A stretch of 64,000 bases of DNA from the NCBI GenBank assembly GCA_902779645.1, contig CACZCH010000004.1:62001-126000 (forward strand), read 5' to 3'. The notes under the pieces were generated by a model. That model was given only the letters and a program-made list of their open reading frames with translations. It was not told where the DNA came from and did not search any database. Position 1 is the first letter of the stretch. Each line of letters starts with the position of its first letter. The DNA comes from an uncultured bacterium (GTDB lineage Bacteria > Cyanobacteriota > Vampirovibrionia > Gastranaerophilales > Gastranaerophilaceae). Below, piece by piece: positions 17,964 through 26,013 of this stretch. The position numbers were made by a program, and so were the translations under genes.

Positions 17964-18330
17964 ACAACAGTTTAATCAGCTAATGATGCAGTATGAACAG
18001 CTTAAAAACGGTGCGATAGATATTGCAGCAATGATTGAGCGGGAGGATTATGATAGCGCAATTACCATGCTAAAATCACGTGAACAGTTATTTTTGAGCT
18101 GTAAGTGTATTCGCAGATATCTTGAATTAACTTCTGTACAACAAAAAGAAGCTGATAAAATTGTTGAAGAAATAAAAACTTTAGAACAGAATAATATTAA
18201 AAAATTAAAAGCAAACATGGATGCTGTTCAGTTAGAACTTGCTAAAACCCAGAAATCACAAAAAATCCAAAAAGCTTATAACAGTGACTTATCAAACTCC
18301 AACGGCAGTATTTTAAACATAGAAAAATAA
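17953..18330 (+). CDS. FliT-like small helical flagellar chaperone
   Basis: 125 residues starting at ATG 17953 with AAGGAGAAG upstream; an earlier in-frame ATG at 17905 lies deep in fliS and lacks a site. All-helical, glutamine/glutamate-rich, with the FliT-like pattern 'yeqL..gaidIa.mierEDyDsa..ml..RE.l' near residues 10-45. In enterobacteria FliT is the FliD chaperone and follows fliS; this position supports the call but sequence similarity is weak. Confidence 0.6.
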   Translation: MQSEQQFNQLMMQYEQLKNGAIDIAAMIEREDYDSAITMLKSREQLFLSCKCIRRYLELTSVQQKEADKIVEEIKTLEQNNIKKLKANMDAVQLELAKTQKSQKIQKAYNSDLSNSNGSILNIEK

Positions 18331-18426
18331 GTGCCGATTGTGATTATATGATGATTTGAATTAGCTTTGGTATTCCATTACCACCTAAATGACAGAATAA
18401 ATCATACTTTTGACTGAAAAAAAAGC

Positions 18427-18454
18427 TTGCATTCTTTTAATAATGCGCTATAAT
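18427..18454 (+). promoter_or_regulatory. Sigma-70-type promoter of the HU gene
   Basis: TTGCAT at 18427-18432, 16-base spacer, TATAAT at 18449-18454, about 33 bases before the HU start and upstream of its AAAGGAG ribosome site. Confidence 0.65.
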
Positions 18455-18486
18455 AGTTTTTGTAAATTGAAGAAAGGAGTTTTATA

Positions 18487-18765
18487 ATGAACAAAGAAGA
18501 ATTAGTAGCAGAAATTTCAAAGAAATCAAAAGTTACTCAAAAAGAAGCTAATGAAGTATTATCAGCTTTAATCGAAACAGTTGAAAAAACAGTTTCTAAA
18601 GGTAAAAAAGTAACTTTAGTAGGTTTTGGTACTTTCGAACCACGTAAGAGAGCTGCAAGAAACGGCAGAAATCCTCAAACTGGTAAAGCTATCAAGATTC
18701 CTGCAAAGACAGTTCCTGTATTCTCTGCTGGTAAGAAATTCAAAGATGTTGTTAACGGAAAATAG
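18487..18765 (+). CDS. HU-family DNA-binding protein
   Basis: 92 residues, standard HU size. N-terminal MNKEELVAEISKKSKVTQKEA helices, then GFGTFEPRKRAARNGRNPQTG, the DNA-contacting beta-arm with the invariant proline in RNPQTG, and the final KVPxF-type strand (PVFSAGKKFKDVV). Nucleoid-associated protein that bends DNA. Monocistronic: own promoter at 18427 and strong terminator at 18791. Confidence 0.95.
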   Translation: MNKEELVAEISKKSKVTQKEANEVLSALIETVEKTVSKGKKVTLVGFGTFEPRKRAARNGRNPQTGKAIKIPAKTVPVFSAGKKFKDVVNGK

Positions 18766-18790
18766 TTAACGGCTTTTGAATATAAGCTAT

Positions 18791-18826
18791 TTAGGGCGGT
18801 TTGCTTTGCAAACCGCCCTAATTTTA
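18791..18826 (+). terminator. Rho-independent terminator of the HU gene
   Basis: Perfect 14-bp stem (18791-18804 with 18808-18821), TTT loop, GGGCGG core, followed by ATTTTAT. It also overlaps the 3' end of miaA on the other strand and may serve both convergent units. Confidence 0.85.
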
Positions 18827-19675
18827 TATGTTTATTATTAAATTCGGATTTCTTCTAAACCAAGTTAGTTGGCGCTTTGCGTAATTCCTTGTATGTTGTT
18901 TGAGTTTATCTTTTGCTTCTTCTATGCTCCAGACTCCGTCAAGATATGCAAGGATTTCTTTGTATCCGATTGTTTCGGTAAAATTAGGTATTCTGCCGTG
19001 TTTTTCAAGCAGTTGTTTTGTTTCTTCCACTATTCCATGCTCAAACATTATATCTACGCGTTTATTTATCCTTTCGTAGAGCCATTCACGGCTTTTAAGC
19101 TCAGGCATAATCCATTCAACGTCATATTCAGGCTCTTTTTGACCTTCAATTTCATAAAGCGGTTTTTTTAAAGTTGTAACCAGCTCTATAATTCTTATAA
19201 TACGTCTTTTGCTGGTATCAGGAGTCAGGTTTTCGAATGCTTTTAAATCAAGAGTTTTTAGTTCTTGTTTTAACTCTTCTTTTTCTTTCTGTTCCAGCTT
19301 TGCTCTGAGTTCATAATTTGTTTCTACTTGCGGTAAATCGTAGTGTTCCAGCAGAACTCTGAAATACAATCCGGTGCCTCCGGCTATGATAGGAGTTTTA
19401 CCTCGTGATAGAATCTCTTCAGTAGCTTTTTTGCCGTCGCGAGCGTAATCACCGGCTGTATAGTTGACTTCCGGTTCTACTATATCGATTAAGTGATGCG
19501 GAATCCCTTCTCTTTCCTCAATTGTCGGTTTAGCTGAAGCTATGTCAAACCCTTTGTATACAAGACGAGAATCAGCAGAAATTATTTCTCCGTTTCTTAA
19601 GTGTGCAAGTTTTATTGCTAATGCTGTTTTCCCGCTTGCAGTAGGTCCAACAACTGCTATAACTTTTTTCTTCAT
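18824..19675 (-). CDS. miaA: tRNA dimethylallyltransferase
   Basis: 283 residues. P-loop GPTASGKT at 10-17, ADSRLVYKGFDIASAKP (the DSRQVY-like substrate motif), GIPHHLIDIV, AGGTGLYFRVLL, and RRIIRIIELV. Adds a dimethylallyl group to A37 of tRNAs reading UNN codons. Slightly shorter than the ~300-residue norm. The C-terminal RNYAKRQLTWFRRNPN motif is intact. No Shine-Dalgarno before the ATG; only 45 bases separate it from the divergent gene at 19721. Confidence 0.95.
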   Translation of the reverse strand: MKKKVIAVVGPTASGKTALAIKLAHLRNGEIISADSRLVYKGFDIASAKPTIEEREGIPHHLIDIVEPEVNYTAGDYARDGKKATEEILSRGKTPIIAGGTGLYFRVLLEHYDLPQVETNYELRAKLEQKEKEELKQELKTLDLKAFENLTPDTSKRRIIRIIELVTTLKKPLYEIEGQKEPEYDVEWIMPELKSREWLYERINKRVDIMFEHGIVEETKQLLEKHGRIPNFTETIGYKEILAYLDGVWSIEEAKDKLKQHTRNYAKRQLTWFRRNPNLIINI

Positions 19676-19708
19676 AATTATATTCTATCTTAAAATCAAA
19701 AAGTATGA

Positions 19709-19714
19709 TATAAT
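19709..19714 (+). promoter_or_regulatory. -10 box placing the start point at the ATG (leaderless candidate)
   Basis: TATAAT at 19709-19714 lies six bases before the ATG at 19721, so initiation at the normal distance would start the mRNA at or next to the start codon. The -35 region is weak. No ribosome site exists for this gene. Confidence 0.45.
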
Positions 19715-19720
19715 AGTTAT

Positions 19721-20548
19721 ATGTTAAAAAGAATAGCCTGCATTTTAATGTTATCGACTTGTTTATCTGCTTATGCGGCAGAGATTCCTGTTGATGCAAA
19801 ACTTGATTACAATCAGGGTATAGATTTTTATAAACTCGGCATGTATGAAAGAGCAATTGAATCTTTTCGTTCGGCGGTGAGAGCTTATCCTGATTATGTT
19901 GATGCATATTATAATTTGGGTACGGTTTTGGAGTACCTCAAGCAGTACGCTGAAGCTCTAAATGTTTATAAACAGGTTTATGTAAGGAATCCTAATGATT
20001 ATGAAGTTGTTTATAAACTTGCTCTTATGAGTTCAAAGATAGAGGATTATACCAAAGCGGAAGAATATATCAAACTTATTCCTCCTACAAGCCAATATTA
20101 TCAAAGAGGACAAGAACTCGCGGAATCGTGTAAGCTTGCCGTTAATTTACCTCCGCAAAAGCCTGTGAATTCGCCGTCTAAGATTGCTCAGTACTCAGGA
20201 GTTTATGAAAATGTACCAAGCCCGACAGGAGTAACAACTGATGCAAACGGAAATCTTTATGTTGCGGCTTTTTCGGATAATGTGATTTATAAAATTACTC
20301 CCGATAATAAAAGGCAAATATTTATAAAAAGTGAATTAATCAGCGGGCCTATAAGCTTGGCAAGTGACAGCGTCGGAAATATTTATGTTTCAAACTATTC
20401 AGCCAATAATGTTGTTAGAATAACTCCGCAGGGTAATGCAACGGTTATAGTCGGAAGGGTAGATAAACCATACGGATTGCACGTAGAAGGAAATATGCTT
20501 TTCATAACCTGCCAAGGGTCTAACTCTGTAATGAGACACAGATTATAA
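19721..20548 (+). CDS. Exported TPR plus NHL-repeat protein
   Basis: 275 residues with a Sec signal peptide (cleavage near AYAA, residue ~20). Residues ~28-130 hold three TPR units (LDYNQGIDFYKLGMYERAIESF ...). Residues ~160-270 hold NHL/beta-propeller strands (PSPTGVTTDANGNLYVAAFSDNVIYKI, NIYVSNYSANNVVRI), too few for a full propeller, so the propeller may be truncated or completed by oligomerisation. Likely a periplasmic scaffold. No clear ribosome site. Confidence 0.75.
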   Translation: MLKRIACILMLSTCLSAYAAEIPVDAKLDYNQGIDFYKLGMYERAIESFRSAVRAYPDYVDAYYNLGTVLEYLKQYAEALNVYKQVYVRNPNDYEVVYKLALMSSKIEDYTKAEEYIKLIPPTSQYYQRGQELAESCKLAVNLPPQKPVNSPSKIAQYSGVYENVPSPTGVTTDANGNLYVAAFSDNVIYKITPDNKRQIFIKSELISGPISLASDSVGNIYVSNYSANNVVRITPQGNATVIVGRVDKPYGLHVEGNMLFITCQGSNSVMRHRL

Positions 20549-20566
20549 TTAATTCGATTTGAAACT

Positions 20567-21442
20567 TTACTTAATCTGCTTTCTAAGACTTTTCTTTGCC
20601 CTGTTCAAAGGACCGTTATACGGGTTGATAATGTTTATGTAATAATTTTTTGCGTAAACAAACGGAAATTTCGGAAGCCAGGTACATTTTATAAATACAG
20701 AGACCGTATCTGCACCTTGCGAAAACATTAATTCGTCTATTGTTTGTTCATAAGCAGGAGAAATAGACGAAAAAAGCTTAAGAACATAATCAGTAAAGGT
20801 TACTCCGTAATAACCGGTTGAAGCAAGGGGGCTTGAGGTAATGTCAGATAATTGGAGGTTTCCGTTTTTTAAGTTTTTAAAATCAAAATCAAACGGTGTA
20901 TCGGAGGATACTCCCGAACGTTTAAATTCCATAATTTTCCCGGCATATACTATTACTATTGTATCTTTATCCGTCATGTAAATATCATCAAAAACATTAT
21001 CAAGTTCTATTTTCCCGTTAAAGGATTTAAGCCCGTATTTGTTGTTTTTAGATGTAACTATTAGCCCTCCGTATAATAAATCAATGGAAGAATACATTTC
21101 GTTTTTATTGCTTAGAATATTTTCACCGTGTTCATTGAGCAGACAATATTTAATCCCTTTTCTGAATTTAACATATTTCCCGAGAATTCTTTCTGCTTGG
21201 TTGTAAGCAGGTTTAACCAGAATATCTCCGTCATCGCTTATTATGCCGAATTTTGTTCTTTTTTGCATAATCCAAGAGGTTTCACCTAATCTCACGAGTT
21301 TTTTATATTCAGGCTCAACCAAGATTTGGCCTTTAGAGTCTTTAAGCCCGAATTTGCCGTTTTCTGAAAACACAGAAACATCAGCCAAGGCGCATAATTG
21401 GCAAAAAATTAATAATAAAATCGATAAAGCCGGCTTCTTCAT
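20567..21442 (-). CDS. Secreted WG-repeat protein
   Basis: 291 residues from ATG 21442, chosen because it places a classic signal peptide (MKKPALSILLLIFCQLCALA) at the N-terminus; an ATG six codons upstream is also open. Residues ~28-150 contain WG-like repeats ('ngkfGLkdskGqilvePeYkkl', 'tkfGIISDDGDILVKPAYNQ', 'nkYGLKSFNGKI'). The C-terminal 120 residues are not recognised. Periplasmic or surface protein of unknown role. Confidence 0.7.
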   Translation of the reverse strand: MKKPALSILLLIFCQLCALADVSVFSENGKFGLKDSKGQILVEPEYKKLVRLGETSWIMQKRTKFGIISDDGDILVKPAYNQAERILGKYVKFRKGIKYCLLNEHGENILSNKNEMYSSIDLLYGGLIVTSKNNKYGLKSFNGKIELDNVFDDIYMTDKDTIVIVYAGKIMEFKRSGVSSDTPFDFDFKNLKNGNLQLSDITSSPLASTGYYGVTFTDYVLKLFSSISPAYEQTIDELMFSQGADTVSVFIKCTWLPKFPFVYAKNYYINIINPYNGPLNRAKKSLRKQIK

Positions 21443-21468
21443 ATAATAAAAGATTAGCATAAAAGATT

Positions 21469-22170
21469 TTAATCGTTAATTTTTGTTTTATTGTACCAGC
21501 GATCCTCAGAATTTTGTAAAGGTTTTGTAAAAAATTCAATATATTTAGGGTAATCATTTCGTCTCTTTGAAAGATAATCAATAATTTCTTTTTGTCCGTT
21601 GATTGAATCTGAAAGCGCTTTAAATCCTAATTTTTCATAAAAACCGCAAGCGCTTCTGTCACCGGTTAGAAATGCATCTGTGAAAGTGTTTTTCGCTGAT
21701 TCGAGAGTCTTTTCTATAAGAATTTTTCCTATTTTTAACCCTCTGAATGCAGGATTTACTGCAATTGAATCGATATAACAGACCAATTCTTTTGAACCGG
21801 GAATTCTGTCATATCCGTATGAAAGGCATGCCCCCTGGATTTTATTTCGTTTGTCTTTTACGAGAAGAAGTGTCATATTGTCGTTTTTATGCTTGATTTT
21901 TGAATTATAGTATTTTGCAAAATCATTAAGTATTTGCTCACTTTTAAAGCACCGGCTGTTTTTAAAAACTCTCCAATTCGGGTCTTTTGTTTTTGAGGCA
22001 AAGTTTTTACAGAAAAATTTCGTTAAATTATAAATAAACCCTTCTCTTTTTAAATCTTTTTGAGTCACTTCACTAATATTAAGCCTTCCGTGCTTCGTCT
22101 TTATAATAAAAGGTTTTACGGGATAAGCTTTAGACTTAAAACTTGTAAAATTATTTATGCGGATATCCAT
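21469..22170 (-). CDS. GNAT acetyltransferase with N-terminal SFKSK tag
   Basis: 233 residues from the ATG at 22170; the longer open frame to 22287 would run through the divergent nitroreductase start region and is rejected. Residues ~125-215 are a GNAT domain: CYIDSIAVNPAFRGLKIGKILIEKTL includes the acetyl-CoA-binding R/Q-x-x-G-x-G/A loop (RGLKIG), and CGFYEKLGF is the final 'YxKxGF' motif. The N-terminus, MDIRINNFTSFKSKAYP, carries the recurring tag. No Shine-Dalgarno. Substrate unknown. Confidence 0.75.
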   Translation of the reverse strand: MDIRINNFTSFKSKAYPVKPFIIKTKHGRLNISEVTQKDLKREGFIYNLTKFFCKNFASKTKDPNWRVFKNSRCFKSEQILNDFAKYYNSKIKHKNDNMTLLLVKDKRNKIQGACLSYGYDRIPGSKELVCYIDSIAVNPAFRGLKIGKILIEKTLESAKNTFTDAFLTGDRSACGFYEKLGFKALSDSINGQKEIIDYLSKRRNDYPKYIEFFTKPLQNSEDRWYNKTKIND

Positions 22171-22248
22171 TATACATATATAAAAATCTATAAAAAAATT
22201 TTTTGCTATTAAAATTTTTATGTTAAATTGAATAAAAAGGAGTTTGTT

Positions 22249-23118
22249 ATGAATACAATAATTATTGATAAGGAAAAATGTGTTCAATGCGGTTTATGTG
22301 TAAGCGACTGTGTCTCAAAATGCTTGGATATTAATCAAAATAACTATCCATATATGAAGGAAGAAAATATGTGTTTAAAATGCCAGCATTGCATGATGAT
22401 ATGTCCGGCAGGAGCATTGAGTTTCAACGACAAAAAACCGGAGGATTCCGAACCTGTAAAAAATGATGATATTCTTTCTCTTATCAAATCAAGAAGAAGT
22501 ATAAGACAGTTTAAAGATGAAGAACTATCAGAAGAAGAAATTCAGAAAATAAAGGATATGCTTCCGTATATTCCGACAGGGTGCAATTCTCACAAACTTC
22601 ATTTTTCTTTTGTAGAGAAAAAATCGGTTATGAGAGCTTTAAAAGAAAAGGTTAACCAGACATTTATTAAGCTTTTAAATAACAAAATTCTTTCTCCGCT
22701 TGTAAGTCATTTTAAGGTCTACAAAGATTGCTTTGAAAAAGGAGAAGATATCATATTCAGAGACGCTCCGCATATGATAGTTGTATCTTCACCAATAACA
22801 GCTCCTTGTGCACCGCAGGACCCTGTTATCGCACTCAGTTATATAGAACTGTATGCCAACAGTCTGGGGTTTGGAACATGCTGGTGCGGATATGCGGAAA
22901 TTTGTATAAAACTTTTCCCTGAACTTAGTGAAATACTTGATATTCCAAAAGGGTATACACCAGTTTATGCAATGCTTTTAGGTAAACCTGCCGTAAAATA
23001 CCAGCGAACACCACAGCCGGAGCCTTATACAATATCGGAAATTAAGGATGTTGTGCCGAAAGATTCTTGTATATGGTGCAAAACAAAAAGATTACTTATG
23101 AATTTTTTACGCGGATAA
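22249..23118 (+). CDS. Ferredoxin-nitroreductase fusion protein
   Basis: 289 residues from the ATG at 22249, which has AAGGAG upstream; an ATG seven codons earlier is disfavoured. Residues ~1-65 are a 2[4Fe-4S] ferredoxin: CVQCGLCVSDC and CLKCQHCMMICP give two CxxCxxCxxxC sets. Residues ~75-270 are an FMN nitroreductase (SIKSRRSIRQFKDEEL, then GFGTCWCGYAE). Cys residues near the end (CIWC) are extra. Such fusions, common in anaerobes, move electrons from ferredoxin to FMN for reducing an unidentified substrate. Confidence 0.87.
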   Translation: MNTIIIDKEKCVQCGLCVSDCVSKCLDINQNNYPYMKEENMCLKCQHCMMICPAGALSFNDKKPEDSEPVKNDDILSLIKSRRSIRQFKDEELSEEEIQKIKDMLPYIPTGCNSHKLHFSFVEKKSVMRALKEKVNQTFIKLLNNKILSPLVSHFKVYKDCFEKGEDIIFRDAPHMIVVSSPITAPCAPQDPVIALSYIELYANSLGFGTCWCGYAEICIKLFPELSEILDIPKGYTPVYAMLLGKPAVKYQRTPQPEPYTISEIKDVVPKDSCIWCKTKRLLMNFLRG

Positions 23119-23124
23119 ATTTAA

Positions 23125-23895
23125 TTAGACAATCGTAAATTTGTTTTCTTTAGAAAAATGTTCGGTACGCAATTCTTTAACCCGTTCGCGGGCGAAAGCG
23201 GCATCTTCGGAAAATTGTTTAATTCCCAAGAACTTTTTGTAATAACGAACAGCATCTTTGTATTTAGCCATTTTATCAAAACTCATAGCAATCCCTAAGT
23301 ATGCTTTATAATAGTCAGGATTGAGTTTTATAAGCTGGAAGAAAGTTCTTGATGCTTCCATATAATTGCCCATTCCCATTAGCATAGCAGCTTTATTGTA
23401 GTATGCTTTCAAAAATTCAGGGTTTGTTTCTATAAGTTTGTTATAAATCATTAATGATAAATCAGTTTCGTCAACAAGCTCGTGTGCAATAGCAAGCTGA
23501 ATTTGTGCTTCTAAATTTTCTCTGTTTATTAAAATTGATTTAATTAAGTATTGAATAGCATTCTCGGGATGCCCGTCAAGCATGTGGCAGACTCCGAGTT
23601 CAAAGAAATAATTATCATTTTTATCATCAATATTTGTGAGTTTTTCAAGTGTTTTAATGGCTTTTTTGTATTCTTTAAGATACTTGTAAGCACAAGCAAG
23701 CCCGTAGTATGCCTTTTCTTCTGACCTATCAAGCATAATTGCCTGCAAATAAGTTTGTATGGCATCCTGATAAAGCTTTGCGAATCTTAAAGCGTCTGCT
23801 TTTACGCAAAGATTATATGCCCGTGTACGCTGAGGGTTAGTTACCCTTGTGCTTACTTTTGCTAAGTTTTTATCAACGGATACATCTATGTGCAT
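23125..23895 (-). CDS. Cytoplasmic TPR-repeat protein
   Basis: 256 residues, about five to six tandem tetratricopeptide units (for example ARAYNLCVKADALRFAKLYQDA, KAYYGLACAYKYLKEYKKAIKTL, KAYYNKAAMLMGMGNYMEASRTF, KAYLGIAMSFDKMAKYKDAVRYY). No signal peptide, so probably a cytosolic protein-interaction scaffold. GGGAGAAG ribosome site. Upstream, a TAGACC-GAAT-GGTCTA palindrome at 23963-23978 could be an operator. It is divergent from the sigma-28 unit. Confidence 0.8.
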   Translation of the reverse strand: MHIDVSVDKNLAKVSTRVTNPQRTRAYNLCVKADALRFAKLYQDAIQTYLQAIMLDRSEEKAYYGLACAYKYLKEYKKAIKTLEKLTNIDDKNDNYFFELGVCHMLDGHPENAIQYLIKSILINRENLEAQIQLAIAHELVDETDLSLMIYNKLIETNPEFLKAYYNKAAMLMGMGNYMEASRTFFQLIKLNPDYYKAYLGIAMSFDKMAKYKDAVRYYKKFLGIKQFSEDAAFARERVKELRTEHFSKENKFTIV

Positions 23896-24080
23896 ACTCT
23901 TCTCCCAATTCTATGGTACGTTATAGAGCATGTGAGAGTAACGACCAAAGGGTTAAACTTTTTAGACCGAATGGTCTATTAAGTCATCCGAAAAATTAAA
24001 GTCATAAAAACTAAATCACAATAGAATTAATTGTTTTTGACTAATTATGTAACGTTTTGTAACAAATTCTTTAAAAACCC

Positions 24081-24107
24081 TAAAGTTTTTCAAAAAAATG
24101 CCGATAA
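24081..24107 (+). promoter_or_regulatory. Perfect sigma-28 (FliA) flagellar promoter
   Basis: TAAAGTTT at 24081-24088, 11-base spacer, GCCGATAA at 24100-24107: all 16 defined bases match the E. coli/Salmonella sigma-28 consensus with the canonical spacing. It lies ~100 bases upstream of the small gene at 24208. The 23896-24207 interval contains otherwise only the palindrome at 23963 and AT-rich sequence. Confidence 0.85.
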
Positions 24108-24207
24108 CTAAAATGTAAGGACAAAGAAGAATGAATTAATTATCTGAATAGTTGTTAATTAGGGAACAGTCGTAAAAGGAAAAACAGTAAAACAGAAGGA
24201 GTATGTA

Positions 24208-24390
24208 ATGGAACACTTAGATGAACAAGAAATGCTAATACAGTATTCTGAAATGTCAGCTTTCGATTTTAATTCTGAGGAGTTTCAAAGAGTACGTGAA
24301 GATTACTCGGAATGCAAGAATTTTATTACAAACATTGGATGGAAATTGAGTCGTTTAATTAACAAATTCACACCTGCAAGAAATTGCTAA
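24208..24390 (+). CDS. Small acidic orphan protein under sigma-28 promoter
   Basis: 60 residues, acidic N-terminal half (MEHLDEQEMLIQYSEM), then a basic helix (WKLSRLINKFTPARNC). No signal peptide or known domain. GAAGGAG ribosome site seven bases before ATG supports translation. First gene after the sigma-28 promoter, so predicted to be a late (class 3) flagellar or chemotaxis-linked gene product. Function unknown. Confidence 0.6.
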   Translation: MEHLDEQEMLIQYSEMSAFDFNSEEFQRVREDYSECKNFITNIGWKLSRLINKFTPARNC

Positions 24391-24447
24391 AACAGAATTC
24401 AGTCAGTATAAGTATTAAAGTATTACTAAATTTGAGGGACAAAGTGT

Positions 24448-24696
24448 ATGTCGAAAAAAGATTTTAACAATAACTGCTTTTCGCCGAATTGGCTTGAAGT
24501 CGACTTAAGCGAAAGTGCGAAAAGTAGAGAGGGTACATTTAATAAGGAGGTACGCCTAGAGAGCAAACAACGTAAAGACTTAAAAACATTATTAAAAGAG
24601 CTTGATGAAATCAAGAAAAACATTGAAAAAGCTGTGGAAAAGCAGCATCGTCTGGCAAACCTTGTCGGGTTTTATACCGGTGAACTTGCGCAATAG
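24448..24696 (+). CDS. Small coiled-coil orphan protein, second gene of the sigma-28 unit
   Basis: 82 residues. N-terminal half polar (FSPNWLEVDLSES), C-terminal half a strong coiled coil (KDLKTLLKELDEIKKNIEKAVEKQ). GAGGG upstream of ATG. It lies 57 bases after the first small gene and is followed by a terminator at 24729, so the two form a transcription unit. Possibly a flagellar chaperone- or regulator-like small helical protein, but no family is recognised. Confidence 0.6.
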   Translation: MSKKDFNNNCFSPNWLEVDLSESAKSREGTFNKEVRLESKQRKDLKTLLKELDEIKKNIEKAVEKQHRLANLVGFYTGELAQ

Positions 24697-24728
24697 CCGA
24701 TAAGCAGTCAGTGAAATTTTAGAACGGA

Positions 24729-24766
24729 AGCAGGCAGAAGTTATGAGATTCTGTCTGCTTTTGTTT
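24729..24766 (+). terminator. Rho-independent terminator of the sigma-28 unit
   Basis: AGCAGGCAGA at 24729-24738 pairs with TCTGTCTGCT at 24750-24759 (nine of ten), followed by TTTGTTTT. Confidence 0.75.
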
Positions 24767-24804
24767 TGTGATAGAATAAAGATTAAGAAGTTTGGAGCAA
24801 ACTA

Positions 24805-26013
24805 TTGGTTGAATTTGAAAATTTATATATTGAGGGGGATAATTTAGATGTACTCAGAAAAATACAAACGGAGTACAAAGATAAAATCCGTATGATTTAT
24901 ATCGACCCTCCGTATAATACAGGTAATGATTTTGTTTATAACGATTCTTTCAAGAATTGGGCTGATATGATTGCTCCAAGACTTGAGCTTGGACGGGAGT
25001 TATTGACTGATAACGGTGTAATATTTATATCTATTGGAGAAGAAGAGGTTGATACACTCAAAACAGTTTGCGATAGAATCTTTGGAAGAGAAAACTTTAT
25101 AACAAAATTTATTTATGAAAAAACTCAGCATTTCGGCAGACAAAAACTAAATGCTTATTCTAATGCTGAATATATTTTGTGCTATGCAAAGGAGCTTATC
25201 AAAAATGGTAAGATAAAAGAGCTTTTAGTTGAAGGGGTAAATACGAATCTGCTTGACGCGCCTTTATATAATGCGTCAAATAATCTTTCTGAGATTACAT
25301 TTCCTGCTGGAAGCGTAAAGTTTAATATTGAGGACGGTTTTTATACTAATACGACTTCGGATAAATATGTTTTAAAAAATAAGGTTAGAGTAAACGGAGG
25401 AAAGAATTTTAATGATTTTACGCTTTGTTTTCGCTCAAGATGGTCTGAAAAAACAGTAAAAGAAGAAATTGAAAAAGGTACGACTTTTTGGATAAAAACA
25501 ACAGACTTTGCAATTCGTGCTGTATATGCTGGCGGGCGTATATCTAAAAAAGCTCCGAAGCAGATAATTTTTACGAATCCTAAAAATCCTACAATTTCAA
25601 GGTTCGGTGAGCGTGTTACAACGAGTGAAACCGCTACTGCACATTTAGAAAAACTTATGGGCGGGAAATATTTTAATTACCCCAAAGCAGTATCACTTAT
25701 ATCTTATTTAATATCTTTGATTTTTGATGAGGAAACTCAAACTTTCCCCAATAATTTTACTGTTTTGGATTTCTTTTCAGGTTCAGGTACAACAGCTCAT
25801 GCTTGTATGCATCTAAATTCTTTAGATAACGGAGACAGGAAATTTATTCTTGTACAAAAACCAGAGATGCCTTCAAAAAATTCTCCGGCACAAAAAGCCG
25901 GATTCAAAACTATATGCGAGATAGGGAGAGAGAGAATCAAAAGAGCAGGTGAAGAAATTAAAAAGATTAATCCGAATGTGAATACAGAATTTATAATTTA
26001 TAATTGCAAATAA
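24805..26013 (+). CDS. Beta-class DNA adenine methyltransferase (type III Mod-like)
   Basis: 402 residues from a TTG start with GGAG seven bases upstream. Motif IV DPPY is at 34-37 (IYIDPPYNTGNDFVYND, as in type III Mod subunits), and the AdoMet-binding motif I FSGSGTTAHA comes later (~322), the beta-class order. The region between (~110-300) would hold target recognition. It is shorter than usual Mod proteins (~600) and has little sequence before motif IV. No res gene is adjacent. Methylates the N6 of adenine in a specific site, unknown here. Confidence 0.87.
   Translation: MVEFENLYIEGDNLDVLRKIQTEYKDKIRMIYIDPPYNTGNDFVYNDSFKNWADMIAPRLELGRELLTDNGVIFISIGEEEVDTLKTVCDRIFGRENFITKFIYEKTQHFGRQKLNAYSNAEYILCYAKELIKNGKIKELLVEGVNTNLLDAPLYNASNNLSEITFPAGSVKFNIEDGFYTNTTSDKYVLKNKVRVNGGKNFNDFTLCFRSRWSEKTVKEEIEKGTTFWIKTTDFAIRAVYAGGRISKKAPKQIIFTNPKNPTISRFGERVTTSETATAHLEKLMGGKYFNYPKAVSLISYLISLIFDEETQTFPNNFTVLDFFSGSGTTAHACMHLNSLDNGDRKFILVQKPEMPSKNSPAQKAGFKTICEIGRERIKRAGEEIKKINPNVNTEFIIYNCK

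Noticed and set aside
24696-24703. Second GCCGATAA, possible sigma-28 -10 box
   Set aside because: The matching -35 position reads CGGTGAAC, not TAAAGTTT, and it overlaps a stop codon.
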